Below are positions 14,232 to 16,966 of a stretch of DNA of 16,966 nt, piece after piece. This stretch comes from Planctomycetaceae bacterium (GTDB lineage Bacteria > Planctomycetota > Planctomycetia > Planctomycetales > Planctomycetaceae). Under the pieces are notes generated by a model. It was given only the letters and a program-made list of their open reading frames with translations, was not told the origin of the DNA and made no database searches. The stretch lies in NCBI GenBank assembly GCA_020426085.1, contig JAGQQP010000026.1:1-16966 (forward strand). Direction: 5' to 3'. Position 1 is the stretch's first letter. Each line of letters starts with the position of its first letter. The position numbers were made by a program, and so were the translations under genes.

Positions 14232-16133
14232 TTAAGCCGGTCTTTCGGGATTAAAATCGATGAGTGCTTGTGGCGGTATGGCAACGCGCAGTGCATTCAA
14301 AACGGCGAGCACATCGATTACTTCCTGCGACAACGCGCCAGCTACGGGAGGGAGAAATCCAAAGGCTGCCAGCAGCATGCCGAACATGCTTAAGGCCATG
14401 CCTCCGATGGCGCTTTGCAAGGCGATGCGCCGCATGCGGCGGCTGATGTGCAGGAATTCATCGATCTTCTGCAGCGAACTGTCCATGACGATCACATCGG
14501 CGGCTTCGGTCGTGACATCACTGTTTTGGCCAAATGCCATGCCGATGGTCGCAGCGACCAGGGCAGGCGCATCGTTGATACCATCTCCGACGAAGATGGT
14601 ATTTGCCTGACTGGTTTCCGCATTCACTATATCCAGTTTCTGTTCCGGGCTTTGACTGTAATAGACATTTTCGATTCCGACCTGCTCGGCCAGATAACGC
14701 ACTTCTGATTCCCGGTCGCCGGAAACCAGCATGGTTTTCTGAATCTGATGGCGTGGGGACAGGTGTGAAATGAAAGACTGGCCGTCGGTTCGCGGGGTAT
14801 CTCGAAATCGATAAATGCCGGCATATTGATCGTCAATCAGGATCACACATTCCAGACCTCCCGCCTGCGGGGGAAGCAGTGTTTCCAGTTCGGGTTGTTG
14901 TTTGAGCAGCTTTTTACGACTGGTAATCTGTACCGAATGTCCGTCGACAGTCCCCTGCATTCCCTGTCCGGGGGGCTCACTGATTTCTGTTGCATCATGC
15001 CTGGTCGCATTTTCTTTTTGCATCGTATTCAGAATTGCACCGGCGAGAGGATGTTTGGAAAAACGTTCCAGGCTGCCGACAAGTGAGAGGACTTTCTGAG
15101 GATTGAATCCTGGTGCGCAGAGTTGATCGGTGAGATGCGGTTCCCCATAGGTCAGGGTTCCCGTTTTATCGAAGATAATCACGCGACAGGTATCCGCTGT
15201 TTCCAGAGCGGTAGGATCACGAACAATGATGGCTCTTCGTGCGGCCAGAGAGATGGAGCCGATGATGGCGACCGGAATGGCAATCAGTAGCGGGCAGGGA
15301 GTTGCGACTACCATTACCGCCAGGAAGCGAACGGGATCACCAGACAGGCCCCAGGCAGCCAGTCCGATCAGCACTGCCAATGGGGTGTACCAGGCACCAA
15401 GTCTGTCCGCCAGTCGTCGCATGTGCGGGCGATGCTGTTCGGAGGTCTGCATCACCTGCATGATTTTGGCATAGCGGGAGTCGACAGCCCGTTTTTCTGC
15501 GCGGATGACCAGAGCCGCTTCCCCGTTGATGGCTCCCGAGAGAACCTGGGAACCCGGCGTTTTAGACATCATGTAGGGTTCGCCGGTAAGATAGGATTCG
15601 TCCATCACGCCATGCCCTTCGACTACGATTCCATCGACGGGACAGATTTCATGTGGGAAGATGGCTATCTTATCCCCGATGGCGATCTGATCCAGTGTGA
15701 TATCTTCGATGTCGGAATCAGACTTTTTATGAGCGACCGAAGGCATGCGATTACTGAGTGCCTGCAAGACAGAAGAGGCGCTGCGGACAGCATACGCTTC
15801 CAGGGCTTCTCCGCCAGACAGCATCAGCACGACCAGCGAACCTGCCAGGTATTCGTCGAGAAGTACGGATACGACAATGGAGATTCCTGCCAGCAGGTCG
15901 GAACCAAACTCGCGATGAGCCATTTTGACCAGCAGTCCCCAGACCAGTGGTGTCCCGCCCAGAGCCAGCACGGCCCAGAGGGGCAGATTTTGAATGAATT
16001 CAGAACAGTCTGTTCCATAACGCAGAAATAAATGGGCTGTGATCATGATGACCGTAAAAACGGCTATCAATGTTTCCAGAGATTTCCAGACAGCGGAACC
16101 CGGTCTCGATGGATTGGAGTTCGACACGCTCAT
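14232..16133 (-). CDS. P1B-type heavy-metal-transporting ATPase with TPC motif
   Basis: The product has 633 residues and should pump a metal ion across the inner membrane using ATP. Visible motifs: TGEP (183-186) in the actuator domain; TPCP (278-281) in the metal-site helix; DKTGT with phosphorylated D322; HP (361-362); and GDGINDAP (516-523). Helices fall near 20-38, 52-70, 80-106, 248-262, 268-292, 573-592 and 600-618. No N-terminal CxxC metal-binding domain is present. Copper and zinc pumps of this class have CPC, cobalt pumps SPC; TPC is a less common subgroup, linked in some members to nickel or iron, so the metal is open. The next gene upstream is a ZIP transporter. The ATG at 16133 has AAGGG directly against it; a GTG two codons later (16127) has that site at six bases and may be the true start. 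Confidence 0.88.
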   Translation of the reverse strand: MSVSNSNPSRPGSAVWKSLETLIAVFTVIMITAHLFLRYGTDCSEFIQNLPLWAVLALGGTPLVWGLLVKMAHREFGSDLLAGISIVVSVLLDEYLAGSLVVLMLSGGEALEAYAVRSASSVLQALSNRMPSVAHKKSDSDIEDITLDQIAIGDKIAIFPHEICPVDGIVVEGHGVMDESYLTGEPYMMSKTPGSQVLSGAINGEAALVIRAEKRAVDSRYAKIMQVMQTSEQHRPHMRRLADRLGAWYTPLAVLIGLAAWGLSGDPVRFLAVMVVATPCPLLIAIPVAIIGSISLAARRAIIVRDPTALETADTCRVIIFDKTGTLTYGEPHLTDQLCAPGFNPQKVLSLVGSLERFSKHPLAGAILNTMQKENATRHDATEISEPPGQGMQGTVDGHSVQITSRKKLLKQQPELETLLPPQAGGLECVILIDDQYAGIYRFRDTPRTDGQSFISHLSPRHQIQKTMLVSGDRESEVRYLAEQVGIENVYYSQSPEQKLDIVNAETSQANTIFVGDGINDAPALVAATIGMAFGQNSDVTTEAADVIVMDSSLQKIDEFLHISRRMRRIALQSAIGGMALSMFGMLLAAFGFLPPVAGALSQEVIDVLAVLNALRVAIPPQALIDFNPERPA

Positions 16134-16143
16134 CCCTTAATAT

Positions 16144-16158
16144 TTACTGATCCAGTAA
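16144..16158. promoter_or_regulatory. Dyad in the leader of the metal ATPase gene
   Basis: TTACTG and CAGTAA are perfect 6-bp arms around ATC. The dyad lies between the predicted transcription start (near 16178) and the ATG at 16133. It could bind a metal-responsive repressor; no regulator gene is in the window. Confidence 0.3.
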
Positions 16159-16184
16159 CAGTTGTATGTAGATGTTGACAATCC

Positions 16185-16212
16185 ACTATAGATTGGAAAT
16201 TCAAAGAGTAAA
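16185..16212 (-). promoter_or_regulatory. Candidate promoter of the metal ATPase gene
   Basis: On the - strand TTTACT (16212-16207, four of six) is followed after 16 bases by TATAGT (16190-16185, five of six). The leader would be about 45 bases. This would let the ATPase be expressed apart from the ZIP gene upstream. Confidence 0.45.
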
Positions 16213-16258
16213 CAGTTGGAATCCTGGAAGCGGCACATACAGGGAGATTCACCCCAGG

Positions 16259-16966
16259 TCAGGCAATGATCATTTGAGCAACCAGACCGAAAACAAAACC
16301 GATCACGGCACCCAGCGAAGGGGCCCAGCGTTGTTCAATTTGTGCCTGTGGCGCGATGTCCTGAAATGTCAGGTAGAGAATGCCTCCCGCTGCGAAGAGC
16401 ATGATCAGGCCGACCAGTCTGGGGAATAACGCCAGTACGAAATAACCAGTCAGGCCTGAAACTGGTCCCAGGATCACCAGCAGGCAAAAACCAGGCAGGA
16501 TGACGGACTTTCTCATCGTTGATGAACTGGCGAGTTCGCGATAGGCATTAAAGCCTTCGGGCAGGTTTTGCAACCCGATCAGGATGGCCAGGAGCAGACC
16601 AACCGACTGGCCGTCTGTGGCAAAGGATGCTCCTAATGCCATCGATTCAGGAACAAAGTCAAGCAGCATCGCGAGCAGCTGCGCAGCAGAACTGCGATGG
16701 GTGGCCAGAAAAATATCGCAAAACATAAAACAGATGCCGCCTGCCAGAATGGCCAGGGAGGCAATCCAGGGGGGCTGTTCAGAAATACCTTCCGGTATCA
16801 GTACCAGAGCTACCGCAGCCAGTAATACACCACCACCAAAGGCGATGACGGAGTGTCGGAACTCGTCTTCCAGCCACTGGGGATGTATATGTTCGATCTT
16901 AGCAAGAAAGCCACCCAGAGGAATAGTGATCCCCGCGAGTGTGGTCAGTACAACGACTTCCAATAC
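16259..16966 (-). CDS. ZIP-family metal transporter, 5' end probably beyond the window
   Basis: At least 234 residues are visible. The frame stays open to the window edge: the first possible start inside is a TTG at 16963, with a Val codon before it, so the true start may lie outside. It has about seven to eight hydrophobic helices. Two conserved metal-site helices can be seen: LLDFVPESMALGASF (100-114, numbered from the TTG) and IGLQNLPEGFNAY (129-141), with D102, E106, N133 and E136 as likely ligands in place of the commoner HN-PEG residues. The pattern fits a divergent bacterial ZIP protein, which usually imports zinc or iron. There is no long His-rich cytoplasmic loop. It precedes the metal ATPase by 125 bases on the same strand; the pair may balance uptake and export of a metal, but the separate promoter makes co-transcription uncertain. 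Confidence 0.8.
   Translation of the reverse strand, partial: VLEVVVLTTLAGITIPLGGFLAKIEHIHPQWLEDEFRHSVIAFGGGVLLAAVALVLIPEGISEQPPWIASLAILAGGICFMFCDIFLATHRSSAAQLLAMLLDFVPESMALGASFATDGQSVGLLLAILIGLQNLPEGFNAYRELASSSTMRKSVILPGFCLLVILGPVSGLTGYFVLALFPRLVGLIMLFAAGGILYLTFQDIAPQAQIEQRWAPSLGAVIGFVFGLVAQMIIA

Noticed and set aside
1..16966. Mobile element, CRISPR array, prophage or defence island
   Set aside because: No transposase, integrase, direct-repeat array, phage gene or defence-type protein was seen; the content is metabolic, respiratory and transport genes.

Overview
This window looks like chromosomal DNA of a Planctomycetota bacterium close to Gimesia or Rubinisphaera. That is an inference from protein style and gene layout (a merged bc/caa3 operon, a membrane-anchored glutamate-synthase core, a hemerythrin-like helical protein) and from moderate GC content; no marker gene proves it. 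I see no mobile element, CRISPR array, tRNA or rRNA. Two genes are on the + strand (245-706 and 13134-14201) and the rest are on the - strand.

Left part (1-3564). A small helical protein, probably a hemerythrin-like relative with lost ligands, ends at a strong hairpin terminator at 716-758. Facing it is an orphan solute-binding lipoprotein with its own sigma70-like promoter. Next comes a two-gene DNA-damage cassette: a UmuC-like Y-family polymerase followed, with a one-base TAATG overlap, by a short protein whose Cys2 and C-terminal His motif resemble SRAP (HMCES/YedK) proteins.

Centre (3565-11860). The main content is a respiratory operon read right to left: CoxII with a fused cytochrome c, a CoxI-CoxIII fusion, the assembly factor CtaG, a 72-residue two-helix membrane protein, a Rieske protein, and full-length cytochrome b fused to a cytochrome c domain. 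The first five genes are joined by four 4-base stop/start overlaps (GTGA, ATGA, GTGA, TTGA). Quinol oxidation and oxygen reduction are thus encoded together, with haem c domains on both complexes, so electrons may pass directly between them. A membrane-anchored FMN/3Fe-4S glutamate-synthase core follows 69 bases after cytochrome b and may be co-transcribed. A 336-base leader (11525-11860) holds a likely promoter, an 18-bp dyad at the expected transcription start, and a second dyad that may be the terminator of the gene upstream.

Right part (11861-16966). A serine beta-lactamase-like hydrolase and a secreted alpha/beta hydrolase diverge from a shared 145-base region. Then come a P1B-type metal ATPase with a TPC motif and no soluble metal-binding domain, and a ZIP-family transporter that runs to the window edge. 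The ATPase has its own candidate promoter and a dyad in its leader, which suggests separate, possibly metal-dependent, control.
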